A DNA stretch of 64,000 nt from Mariniphaga sp964559175 (GTDB taxonomy: Bacteria; Bacteroidota; Bacteroidia; Bacteroidales; Prolixibacteraceae). Made by a program: the position numbers and the translations under genes. The stretch is taken from positions 62,001 to 126,000 of the forward strand of contig CAZLGT010000004.1 in NCBI GenBank assembly GCA_964559175.1. Reading direction: 5' to 3'. A model generated the notes under the pieces. That model did no database searches, was not told the origin of the DNA, and saw only the letters and a program-made list of their open reading frames with translations. Positions 7,258-14,833 of the stretch are shown one piece after another. Each line of letters begins with the position of its first letter. Position 1 is the first letter of the stretch.

Positions 7258-9717
7258 ATGACATCTTCAGCAATAAATACCAAAACGAAACCCCAACGGC
7301 CCGCCGGTACAGTTTCTAATTTCAGCACAACGGAAAAACCAAAACCGGAACCCGGAATGAACGATCGTATCCGGAGGCTGCGCAAACAAAGCGTGGAAAC
7401 ACAAGAATCTCTTTCCATTGAGCGGGCGTTAATTACCACACGGTTTTATCAGGGAAACGAAGGAAAGTATTCCGCACCCATGATGCGCGCGCTCAATTTC
7501 ATGGAAATTTGTAAACAAAAAAGGATTTTCATAGGTGAAGATGAGCTGATTGTGGGAGAACGCGGTCCGAAGCCCAAATCGGTTCCCACTTTCCCGGAAT
7601 TGACCTGCCACAGCGTGGAAGATTTTCATGTGCTGAATTCGCGCGAGCAGCAGCGTTATACCATTTCGCAGAAAGACATCGATACCTACGAACGCGAAGT
7701 AATTCCCTACTGGAAAGGGCGCACCATGCGCGAACGGATTTTCAGTCATGTGCCGCGGGAGTGGCAGGCAGCTTACGAAGCCGGTGTGTTTACCGAGTTT
7801 ATGGAACAACGCGCACCCGGCCACACTGCTCTGGATGGAAAAATTTATCAAAAGGGAATGTTCGACTTCAAAAAAGAGATTGAAGCGCACATTCAGCGCC
7901 TCGATTTCCTCAACGACCCGGAAGCAACCGATAAGCTGGAAGAACTGAAAGCCATGGCTGTTTCGTGCGATGCCGTTATTGTTTTTGCTGAACGGCACGC
8001 AGATTTAGCTGAAAAAATGGCACAAAACGAAACGAATCCGCAACGACGGAAAGAGTTGAAACAGATAGCAGCGGTTTGTCGCCGGGTGCCTGCCCATGCC
8101 CCGCGAAATATGTGGGAAGCCATTCAAATGTACTGGTTTGTGCATCTGGGCACCATCACCGAACTGAACGGCTGGGATGCCATGAACCCCGGTCACCTCG
8201 ACCAGCACCTGCAACCTTTTTATGAAAAAGAAATAGCCGAAGGAACACTCACCCGCAACGAGGCCAAAGAATTGATCAGTTGTTTCTGGATAAAAGTAAA
8301 CAATCATCCTGCCCCGCCAAAAGTAGGAATTACTGCCCGCGAAAGTGGCACCTACAACGATTTTACCAACATCAATATTGGCGGGTTGAAACCCGATGGA
8401 TCGGACGGGGTGAGCGAAGTTTCCTACATTCTTCTGGAGGTGGCCGAAGAACTGCATGTTTTGCAACCGGGCAACTCGGTGCACATCAGCGCCAAAACGC
8501 CCGATCGTTTTCTGAATGCTGCCTGTAAAGTCATCCGGCAGGGACATGGTTTTCCTTCGGTTTTTAACCCCGATGTGTATGTGCAGGAATTGCTCAGGCA
8601 GGGAAAAACGTTGCAGGATGCCCGCGAAGGCGGCTGCAGTGGCTGTATCGAGGTGGGCGCTTTCGGGAAAGAGGCTTTTCTGCTCACCGGTTACCTCAAT
8701 GTTCCGAAAATACTGGAAATTGCGCTGAACAACGGAATTGATCCACTCACAGGGAAAAAAGCCGGCAGCGAAACCGGCGATCCGAAGGAATTCAAAAATT
8801 TTGAAAAATTGTACGAAACTTTTCTGCAGCAGCTGAACTTTGTGGTTGACCAGAAAATGAGGGTGAGCAACTACATCGACCAGATGTTTGCCAAATACGC
8901 ACCGGCGCCTTTTCTGTCGGTGGTGATTGAAGACTGCATTCAAAAAGGAAAAGATTACTACAACGGCGGGCCGCGGTACAACACCAGTTATATTCAGTGC
9001 ACCGGTTTGGGAACGGTTACCGACAGTTTTGCAGTATTGAAGAAACATATTTTTGAGGAACAGAATTTTAGCATGGAAACGCTGCTGAATGCCATCTCCA
9101 AAAATTACGAAGGCGAAGAAAAGCTGCGGCAGCGCATCATTAATCGCACGCCGTTTTTTGGCAACGACGATGATTATGCCGACAGCATTGCAGTGCGTGT
9201 TTACAACGATTTGCTGGATGCCATTGATGGAAAACCCAATGTGAAAGGGGGGCAGTACCACCTGAACATGCTTTCCACCACCTGCCATGTTTATTTCGGG
9301 AAAGTGCTGGGTGCTACTTCCAATGGTCGGCTGGCAGGGAAAGCCATTTCCGACGGCACTTCACCTTCGCACGGCTGCGATACACACGGACCAACAGCAG
9401 TTGTGCGGTCACTGGGTAAACTCGACCAGGTAAAATCGGGCGGAACACTGCTCAATCTGCGGTTTGTACCCAGCCTGCTGAAACGCGAAAAGGACGTGGA
9501 AAAACTGGGGCACCTCATTCGCAGCTACTTTACTTTGGGTGGCCACCACATTCAGTTTAACATTGTGGATACCGCCACGCTGCTGGCAGCACAGGCTTGT
9601 CCCGAGGATTACAAAGATCTGATGGTACGTATGGCCGGCTACAGCGACTACTTTAACGATATGAATGCCGACCTGCAGCAGGAAATTATTGACAGGACGG
9701 AGAATGAAGGATTTTGA
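7258..9717 (+). CDS. hypD: Glycyl radical enzyme, trans-4-hydroxy-L-proline dehydratase type
   Basis: This is predicted to dehydrate trans-4-hydroxy-L-proline to pyrroline-5-carboxylate in the anaerobic cytosol. The thiyl cysteine and neighbouring base are Cys463 and Glu465 (GCSGCIE), and the glycyl radical site is Gly794 (RMAGYS). Against the Clostridioides difficile HypD residues I recall (Ser334, Phe340, Cys434, Glu436, Gly765), Ser363, Phe369, Cys463, Glu465 and Gly794 all fall at the same offset of 29. FTEFMEQRAPGHT and GNDDDYADSI are also shared. The extra N-terminal residues are disordered and Pro/Lys-rich; Met34 (base 7357) aligns with the usual family start and may be the real one. 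The activase gene follows directly. No pyrroline-5-carboxylate reductase gene is nearby, so substrate use rests on homology. Confidence 0.8.
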   Translation: MTSSAINTKTKPQRPAGTVSNFSTTEKPKPEPGMNDRIRRLRKQSVETQESLSIERALITTRFYQGNEGKYSAPMMRALNFMEICKQKRIFIGEDELIVGERGPKPKSVPTFPELTCHSVEDFHVLNSREQQRYTISQKDIDTYEREVIPYWKGRTMRERIFSHVPREWQAAYEAGVFTEFMEQRAPGHTALDGKIYQKGMFDFKKEIEAHIQRLDFLNDPEATDKLEELKAMAVSCDAVIVFAERHADLAEKMAQNETNPQRRKELKQIAAVCRRVPAHAPRNMWEAIQMYWFVHLGTITELNGWDAMNPGHLDQHLQPFYEKEIAEGTLTRNEAKELISCFWIKVNNHPAPPKVGITARESGTYNDFTNINIGGLKPDGSDGVSEVSYILLEVAEELHVLQPGNSVHISAKTPDRFLNAACKVIRQGHGFPSVFNPDVYVQELLRQGKTLQDAREGGCSGCIEVGAFGKEAFLLTGYLNVPKILEIALNNGIDPLTGKKAGSETGDPKEFKNFEKLYETFLQQLNFVVDQKMRVSNYIDQMFAKYAPAPFLSVVIEDCIQKGKDYYNGGPRYNTSYIQCTGLGTVTDSFAVLKKHIFEEQNFSMETLLNAISKNYEGEEKLRQRIINRTPFFGNDDDYADSIAVRVYNDLLDAIDGKPNVKGGQYHLNMLSTTCHVYFGKVLGATSNGRLAGKAISDGTSPSHGCDTHGPTAVVRSLGKLDQVKSGGTLLNLRFVPSLLKREKDVEKLGHLIRSYFTLGGHHIQFNIVDTATLLAAQACPEDYKDLMVRMAGYSDYFNDMNADLQQEIIDRTENEGF

Positions 9718-9720
9718 AAT

Positions 9721-10656
9721 ATGATTCCACTGATTTTCGACATACGCCGCTACTCGATCAACGACGGGCCGGGCATCCGGATTACCCTGTTTATGAAAGG
9801 GTGCCCGCTGCGGTGCAAATGGTGCCACAACCCGGAAAGCCAGTCGCCCAAAGTGCAAAAGTTGTACACGGCCTCCAAATGTATCGGGGCGAAGGATTGC
9901 ATTGAAATTTGCCCTGAGGATGCGCTCACATTGACACCGGATGGAATTGTTACTGATTTTGAATTGTGTACGCTTTGCGGAAAATGTGCCGAAGCCTGTC
10001 CTTCCAAAGCCATCGAAATGTCGGGGAAATTGTATTCGGCAGCGGAACTTTTGGCGATTGTTGAAAAAGAGCGGGTACACATCGACCAGTCGGGTGGAGG
10101 CGTTACTTTTTCGGGCGGTGAACCGCTGATGCACCCGGAATTTTTAATTGAAATGCTGAAAGCCTGCGGAAAAAAAGGATTGCACAGGGCGGTGGACACC
10201 TGTGGTTTTGCTCCAACGAAAACGATTTTGGAAGTAGCCAAACATACCGACCTGTTTCTGTTTGATTTAAAATTGATTGATGCGGTGCAACATAAAAAAT
10301 GGACAGGTGTTGATAACCGGCTTATTCTGAAAAACCTGAAACTTCTGGCAGAAAGCGGAGCAAACATCAATATCCGGATACCGCTCATAAAAAATGTAAA
10401 TACCCATATAGAAGAAATCAGGAAGATGGCAGATTTTATTTCCGGATTGAATGTTATAATCAGCGATTCGGGAATCGCTGCACCTGCGAAACCAATGGTA
10501 AACCTGCTGCCATACCACAACATCGCCTCCGGGAAATACAAAAAACTGGAAATTCCTTACGATGAAGATGAAATGGTTGAACCTTCTGAAAATGAAATTC
10601 AGCAGGCCGAAAAAATATTCCATTCATTTGGGATTGAAACTGAGGTTGGAGGATAG
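9721..10656 (+). CDS. Radical SAM glycyl-radical-enzyme activase (partner of the HypD-like enzyme)
   Basis: This enzyme installs the glycyl radical on the upstream enzyme using SAM and a reduced 4Fe-4S cluster. The radical SAM CX3CX2C motif is Cys28, Cys32 and Cys35 (KGCPLRCKWCHNP). A two-cluster ferredoxin-like insert follows (Cys54, 60, 64 and Cys83, 86, 89, 93), as in activases of the HypD, choline lyase and glycerol dehydratase class rather than the short PflA. GGGVTFSGGEPL (about 124-135) is the SAM-binding motif. It starts three bases after the stop of the glycyl radical enzyme gene, so the two form one operon. Pairing with that enzyme is inferred from adjacency. Confidence 0.92.
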   Translation: MIPLIFDIRRYSINDGPGIRITLFMKGCPLRCKWCHNPESQSPKVQKLYTASKCIGAKDCIEICPEDALTLTPDGIVTDFELCTLCGKCAEACPSKAIEMSGKLYSAAELLAIVEKERVHIDQSGGGVTFSGGEPLMHPEFLIEMLKACGKKGLHRAVDTCGFAPTKTILEVAKHTDLFLFDLKLIDAVQHKKWTGVDNRLILKNLKLLAESGANINIRIPLIKNVNTHIEEIRKMADFISGLNVIISDSGIAAPAKPMVNLLPYHNIASGKYKKLEIPYDEDEMVEPSENEIQQAEKIFHSFGIETEVGG

Positions 10657-10688
10657 CAAGATAAAATTATTGACTTATAACCACCAAT

Positions 10689-10858
10689 TTACTCAAGCTG
10701 TTTTTCCCTCCCCCAGGTAAGAACAATTATTAATCCCATGATTGCTGTGATAACTGACCAAACCAGGACATCTACAATTAATGAAGACAGTTTATTAGCT
10801 AATTTTTGAACCGTAATTTCAAATCTTTCATTTATCCGGGTTTTTTGTACTTTTGATT
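10689..10858 (-). pseudogene. Possible remnant or unannotated small membrane protein on the minus strand
   Basis: On the minus strand a frame ending at 10689 reads ...KLSSLIVDVLVWSVITAI then MGLIIVLTWGREKQLE, a hydrophobic helix flanked by charged residues that looks like real protein. No ATG, GTG or TTG start is found in frame upstream before a stop. An ATG in another frame (AAATGAAAGATT on that strand) suggests a frameshifted relic. It overlaps the promoter region of the M28 peptidase gene. Confidence 0.3.
10848..10855 (+). promoter_or_regulatory. Bacteroidetes -7 element TACTTTTG of the M28 peptidase gene
   Basis: An exact TAnnTTTG match 21 bases before the ATG at 10877. Confidence 0.5.
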
Positions 10859-10876
10859 TTTTAAAAATTTAACTTG

Positions 10877-12340
10877 ATGAAGATGAAACTACTCACTCTT
10901 ATTTTCACAGTTATTCCATTTTTCCTTTGGGCGCAGGAAAGTGAACCAGACCTTCCTGAAACATTTCACTCCATTTCCAGCCACGAAATTCTGGATTTTG
11001 CAAAAGAACTGAGCTCCGAAAAATTCAAAGGCCGTTTGTCGGGCTCACCGGAATATTTGCTGGCTGCCGAATGGTGCGCAACCAAATTTAAAGAATGGGG
11101 AGTTCAGCCTGCCAATAACGGCAGCTATTTTCAATATTTTCCCAACGAATATTCAAAAGTTTTTTCGGTGGGCAGCGTTACATATTCTCCTGAAACCGGC
11201 CAGGAAACCAAACTGAATTTCCCGGAAGATTATTACCCCGGTTCCAATTCGGCATCGGGAACGGTTTTCGGGAATCTGGTTTATGTGGGGTACGGAATCA
11301 CTGCGCCGGAACTGGGTTACGACGATTATGAAAATGTGGATGTGAAAGGAAAAATCATTCTCATGGAATCGGGAATTCCGTACGCAAAAAACGACACAAC
11401 TTTATCTGAATGGACTCCTTACGCGTATCACCGTTACAAGTTCAGAAATGCTGTAAAACACGGTGCCGCCGGGCTGCTTTATATCGGAAAAATTGCCAAT
11501 CCGAATACGATCAATCTCGACGGTTTTGTTTATGCGCACATCAGCGAGGAAATTGCCGGGCACATTTTTTCAGATGCCGGGAACGATTATAAAACCGTAA
11601 AAAAAGAGCTGGCTGAAAGGAAAATTCCTTCGTTTGCATTCCCCGAAAAACAAACGGCGGTTATAACTGCCGAAACCCAATATTTCCCCAATGCAAAGTC
11701 GTGCAACGTGGTTGGTCTCATCGAAGGTTCCGATCCGGTTTTGAAAGAAGAAGTTATTATTGTTGGCGGTCATCTCGACGGGCAGGGACACCTTGGCGAA
11801 GTATTTCCCTCGGCACTCGACAATGCATCGGGTGTAGCCGATATTTTGGGAGCGGCCAAAGCGCTTTCCCAACCGGAGATTAAACCCAGGCGTTCGGTGC
11901 TTTTTATTTTGTTTGGCGGAGAAGAGTGCGGGCTTTATGGCAGCACACATTACGTGGAAAATCCACTGTTTCCCATAGAAAAAACCAGAATGATGGTAAA
12001 TCTTGATATGGTAGGCAACGGCACCGGTTTTTTTGTGTCGAACGGAAAAAGCTACCCGGAAATCTTCAACCATTTTGAAACGGCTAATGAAAAATATCTG
12101 CACCGGGAAATGGCTGCTTCGGAGCAACGGATAAATTTTGGCAGGCCCAGGTCTGACGCTTCGTTGTTTGAAAATGCCGGTATTCCCACCTTTTCGCTTT
12201 GGACCCGCAATTCGGTTTTTCCGGTGTATTACCACGACCCGCGCGACACGCCGGAAGTGCTTACGCCTGAAATTATGGAAGATGCGGCAAAGTTACTTTA
12301 TCTGGGTGTTTTGGGAGTAGCAAACGATTCAGGGCTTTAG
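10877..12340 (+). CDS. Secreted M28-family zinc aminopeptidase with PA domain
   Basis: An exported peptidase of 487 residues with a signal peptide ending FFLWAQ. The middle portion (about 120-240) has the look of a PA domain (YVGYGITAPELGYDDYENV, a typical M28 insertion). The catalytic domain follows: VGGHLDGQG gives the first zinc His, LDNASG the bridging Asp, GGEECGLYGS the catalytic Glu pair, NLDMVGNG the next Asp, and YYHDPRDTPE the last His. All five di-zinc positions are therefore visible. Substrate preference cannot be told. The ATG at 10877 is preferred to the overlapping TTG just before it. It is transcribed on its own and is convergent with the response regulator. Confidence 0.9.
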   Translation: MKMKLLTLIFTVIPFFLWAQESEPDLPETFHSISSHEILDFAKELSSEKFKGRLSGSPEYLLAAEWCATKFKEWGVQPANNGSYFQYFPNEYSKVFSVGSVTYSPETGQETKLNFPEDYYPGSNSASGTVFGNLVYVGYGITAPELGYDDYENVDVKGKIILMESGIPYAKNDTTLSEWTPYAYHRYKFRNAVKHGAAGLLYIGKIANPNTINLDGFVYAHISEEIAGHIFSDAGNDYKTVKKELAERKIPSFAFPEKQTAVITAETQYFPNAKSCNVVGLIEGSDPVLKEEVIIVGGHLDGQGHLGEVFPSALDNASGVADILGAAKALSQPEIKPRRSVLFILFGGEECGLYGSTHYVENPLFPIEKTRMMVNLDMVGNGTGFFVSNGKSYPEIFNHFETANEKYLHREMAASEQRINFGRPRSDASLFENAGIPTFSLWTRNSVFPVYYHDPRDTPEVLTPEIMEDAAKLLYLGVLGVANDSGL

Positions 12341-12346
12341 CAGAAT

Positions 12347-12994
12347 TTACTGAAGCTGTATTAAACCCTCCTTGATGGCATATTTTACCATATCGGCGTT
12401 GCTTTTCAATCCCAGCTTTTCGAAAATATGCTGTTTATGGGTGCCCACGGTTTTTACGCTAATGAACAGTTTTTCCGATATTTCACGGGTTGTTTTTCCT
12501 TCAGCGTATAGTTTCAAAACTTCTGCTTCGCGTTCCGAGAGTTCAGCCTGCCCATCGGCATTCTCTTCCACAGGATCAAGATATCCCTGTATAACCATTT
12601 CGGTGATGTCGTCACTCAGGTACTTTTTCCCGGAAACCACCGACTGAACGGCTTCGATAAGTTGCCGGTATGTGCAGTTTTTCAGCAGGTATCCGTCGGC
12701 CCCTGCCTCCAAAACGCCCTTCACAAACTGGCGGTCGGAGTGCATAGAAACGGCAATAACCTTGATGTTTGGATCGTTCTTTTTAATGATTCGGGTAGCC
12801 TCAATGCCATTCATTACCGGCATGCCAATATCGATTAAAACCACATCGGGTTTCATCTTTTTTGTTCTCTCTGCGGCTTCTTTTCCGTCTTTTGCTTCAG
12901 CAATGACTTCAATGTCGGGAGCCGAAGATATTAAATTCACCAATCCTTCCCTGAATAACTGGTGATCGTCTGCAATTAAAACCTTTGTTGCCAT
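12347..12994 (-). CDS. NarL/FixJ-type response regulator
   Basis: A DNA-binding response regulator of 215 residues. The receiver has the acidic pair DD at 9-10, the phospho-acceptor Asp55 (VVLIDIGMP), and the conserved Lys in LLKNC. The C-terminal LuxR/GerE HTH (about 150-210) reads LSEREAEVLKLYAEGKTTRE, with the recognition helix in ISVKTVGTHKQHI. It lies 3 bases after the histidine kinase gene, so the two are almost certainly partners and co-transcribed. The target genes are unknown; the tandem secreted proteins divergently transcribed beyond the kinase are possible targets by position only. Confidence 0.93.
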   Translation of the reverse strand: MATKVLIADDHQLFREGLVNLISSAPDIEVIAEAKDGKEAAERTKKMKPDVVLIDIGMPVMNGIEATRIIKKNDPNIKVIAVSMHSDRQFVKGVLEAGADGYLLKNCTYRQLIEAVQSVVSGKKYLSDDITEMVIQGYLDPVEENADGQAELSEREAEVLKLYAEGKTTREISEKLFISVKTVGTHKQHIFEKLGLKSNADMVKYAIKEGLIQLQ

Positions 12995-12997
12995 TTT

Positions 12998-14518
12998 TTA
13001 ATCTTCACTTGTTGGAATAATTACCTTTGCCTTCGTTCCTTTTCCTAATTCCGATTCAATTTCGAGATGGCCTTTTATGCTGTCGAGTCTTTCGGTAATA
13101 CTCATCAGTCCAAACCCGCCATCCATCGTCGCTTTTTTGTTTGGTTGCCTTTTAAAACCAACCCCGTTATCGCGTATGGAAATATAGTAATATTTTTTGT
13201 CCTTTTTAACTTCTACTTCAATTAAATTGGCTTTGGCATGCTTAATTACGTTGTTTAGCAATTCGGTAACAATGCGATACAGGAAAATATTGAACTCTTT
13301 CCGAATGCCTATTTTCAGGTTTTCACCCACCAGACTGGTTTTAATATCGTGTTTTTCTTCGATTTGTTCCAGTTTCCATTTGAATGCAGGAATGAGCCCA
13401 AGTTCGTACAAAATGGGCGGACTCAGGTCGTAGGTGAGAGTACGTGATTCGGAAATGGCTTTATTTAGCAGCCCTGAAATTTCATTGATTGTTTTTTCCT
13501 CACGGGATTTAAATTCCCCGTTCATAATGGAAGAAAGTTTGATGAACGCCAGCGACAAGGTTTGCCCAAGGCTGTCGTGCAGGTTTTCTGCAATACGTCG
13601 CCTTTCCCTTTCTTCCACCAGTGTAATCTCAGTGTTCAGGGTTTTCAGTTTTTTCTGATAGTTTTTAATCTGCATTAAACTTTTCTTCAATGCAATTTCT
13701 GCCTGCTTGCGTTTTGTTATATCGTAGCATACTCCTCTTAATCCATAGAATTTTCCTTTGTTGTTGAAGGTAGAAAAACCGCTGACCGAAAGCCAGATTT
13801 TTTTGTTGCCTTTGATTTTCAATTCGATTTCACAATCGTTGAAACTCGACTGGTTCAAAAAGCTTTCTTCAATCAGACTTGTTTTGCTTTTTGGTTTATT
13901 TAGCTGAAAAAGCGACAGGTAGCTTTTTTCGCCAATAATGTCCTCGGGTTTTTCTCCGGTCATTTTTTCAATAACGGGGCTCACGTACGTAAATATTCCT
14001 TTTGAATCAACCTCCCAGTAAAACTCAAGGGCATGTTCCGAAATCTGGAGGAAACGTTCTTCGCTCTGAAGGTATTTTGTGGTTTGGTCTTTAATAAGCA
14101 GCTGCAGGCTTTCGTTTCGTTTCCGGAGTAGGTCTTCCGCTTTTTTTATACGCAATGCCACATCAATTTGCGCTCTCAGTTCATCCTGGCTAAAGGGTTT
14201 TGAAATAAAGGCATCGGCTCCGGCATTCAATCCTTTGGTACGCTCCATAGGGTTTTGTCCCAGGGCTGAAATCATAAGAATGGGAATGTGCCTGGTGGTG
14301 GATTCTTTCTTCAGAATGGTACACACTTCGTATCCATTCATTTCGGGCATTAAAATGTCGAGCAGAATAATCTCCGGTTTCTCTTCCAAAGCCAGCGAAA
14401 TTCCCTCTTTTCCCGAGGTTGCTTTTAAGAAAATAAAATCAGGATAGTATAGTTTGAATATCTGATTTAACAGTACTAAATTTATTTCATTGTCGTCTAT
14501 GGCCAGGATTTTTTTCAT
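12998..14518 (-). CDS. Soluble hybrid sensor: receiver-PAS-HisKA_3 histidine kinase
   Basis: A 506-residue kinase without any membrane segment. The domain order is an N-terminal receiver (about 1-120, acceptor Asp54 in ILLDILMP), a coiled linker, a PAS domain (about 151-270, ending in the PAC-like YGLRGVCYDITKRK), a HisKA_3 dimerisation domain with His314 (RRRIAENLHDSLGQT), and an HATPase_c domain (ELLNNVIKHAKA, RDNGVGF, GGFGLMSI). The receiver at the N-terminus of a NarX-type kinase implies an upstream phosphorelay input in addition to the PAS ligand. A TACATTTG element is 79 bases before the ATG. It pairs with the NarL-type regulator downstream. Confidence 0.92.
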   Translation of the reverse strand: MKKILAIDDNEINLVLLNQIFKLYYPDFIFLKATSGKEGISLALEEKPEIILLDILMPEMNGYEVCTILKKESTTRHIPILMISALGQNPMERTKGLNAGADAFISKPFSQDELRAQIDVALRIKKAEDLLRKRNESLQLLIKDQTTKYLQSEERFLQISEHALEFYWEVDSKGIFTYVSPVIEKMTGEKPEDIIGEKSYLSLFQLNKPKSKTSLIEESFLNQSSFNDCEIELKIKGNKKIWLSVSGFSTFNNKGKFYGLRGVCYDITKRKQAEIALKKSLMQIKNYQKKLKTLNTEITLVEERERRRIAENLHDSLGQTLSLAFIKLSSIMNGEFKSREEKTINEISGLLNKAISESRTLTYDLSPPILYELGLIPAFKWKLEQIEEKHDIKTSLVGENLKIGIRKEFNIFLYRIVTELLNNVIKHAKANLIEVEVKKDKKYYYISIRDNGVGFKRQPNKKATMDGGFGLMSITERLDSIKGHLEIESELGKGTKAKVIIPTSED

Positions 14519-14833
14519 ATAATGTTCCCCCGGATGATTTAATTTGTTGGCGTTATTTCAACTGAAACATCTTGAATGTTAACCACTTCAATTCCTGCAA
14601 ATGTATTGCTTTTTTGTAAACAACAGGCAATTTTACCTTAAAAAAGAACATAAAAAGCAATTGCACTCAGAATTTTATGTCATTATCAGAAGTTTAAACT
14701 GATGCCCGATCAGTAAAATGCCTATGCAAATTCAGCAAATAGCTCACGTCTGATTCAGCATCCGAATTGAGGCTAAATGGGTTGAGGCACTGTACCTTAG
14801 CTCCTGATTTACAAAACTTAATTTCGGAATATC
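14519..14833. other. Divergent intergenic region between the sensor kinase and a secreted protein gene
   Basis: Non-coding, AT-rich, about 315 bases. It holds a minus-strand TACATTTG element for the kinase and a near-match TACCTTAG (14793-14800) ahead of the plus-strand secreted protein. It probably contains the control sites for both directions. No small ORF or RNA was recognised. Confidence 0.4.
14598..14605 (-). promoter_or_regulatory. Bacteroidetes -7 element TACATTTG of the two-component operon
   Basis: A TAnnTTTG match on the minus strand. A TTG on the same strand (14628-14630) sits about 22 bases upstream and could be the -33 element. Confidence 0.5.

Noticed and set aside
8005..9288. 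A 427-codon open frame on the minus strand inside the glycyl radical enzyme gene
   Set aside because: The plus-strand protein has strong family motifs over the same stretch; the antisense product has no recognisable domain and is a compositional shadow.
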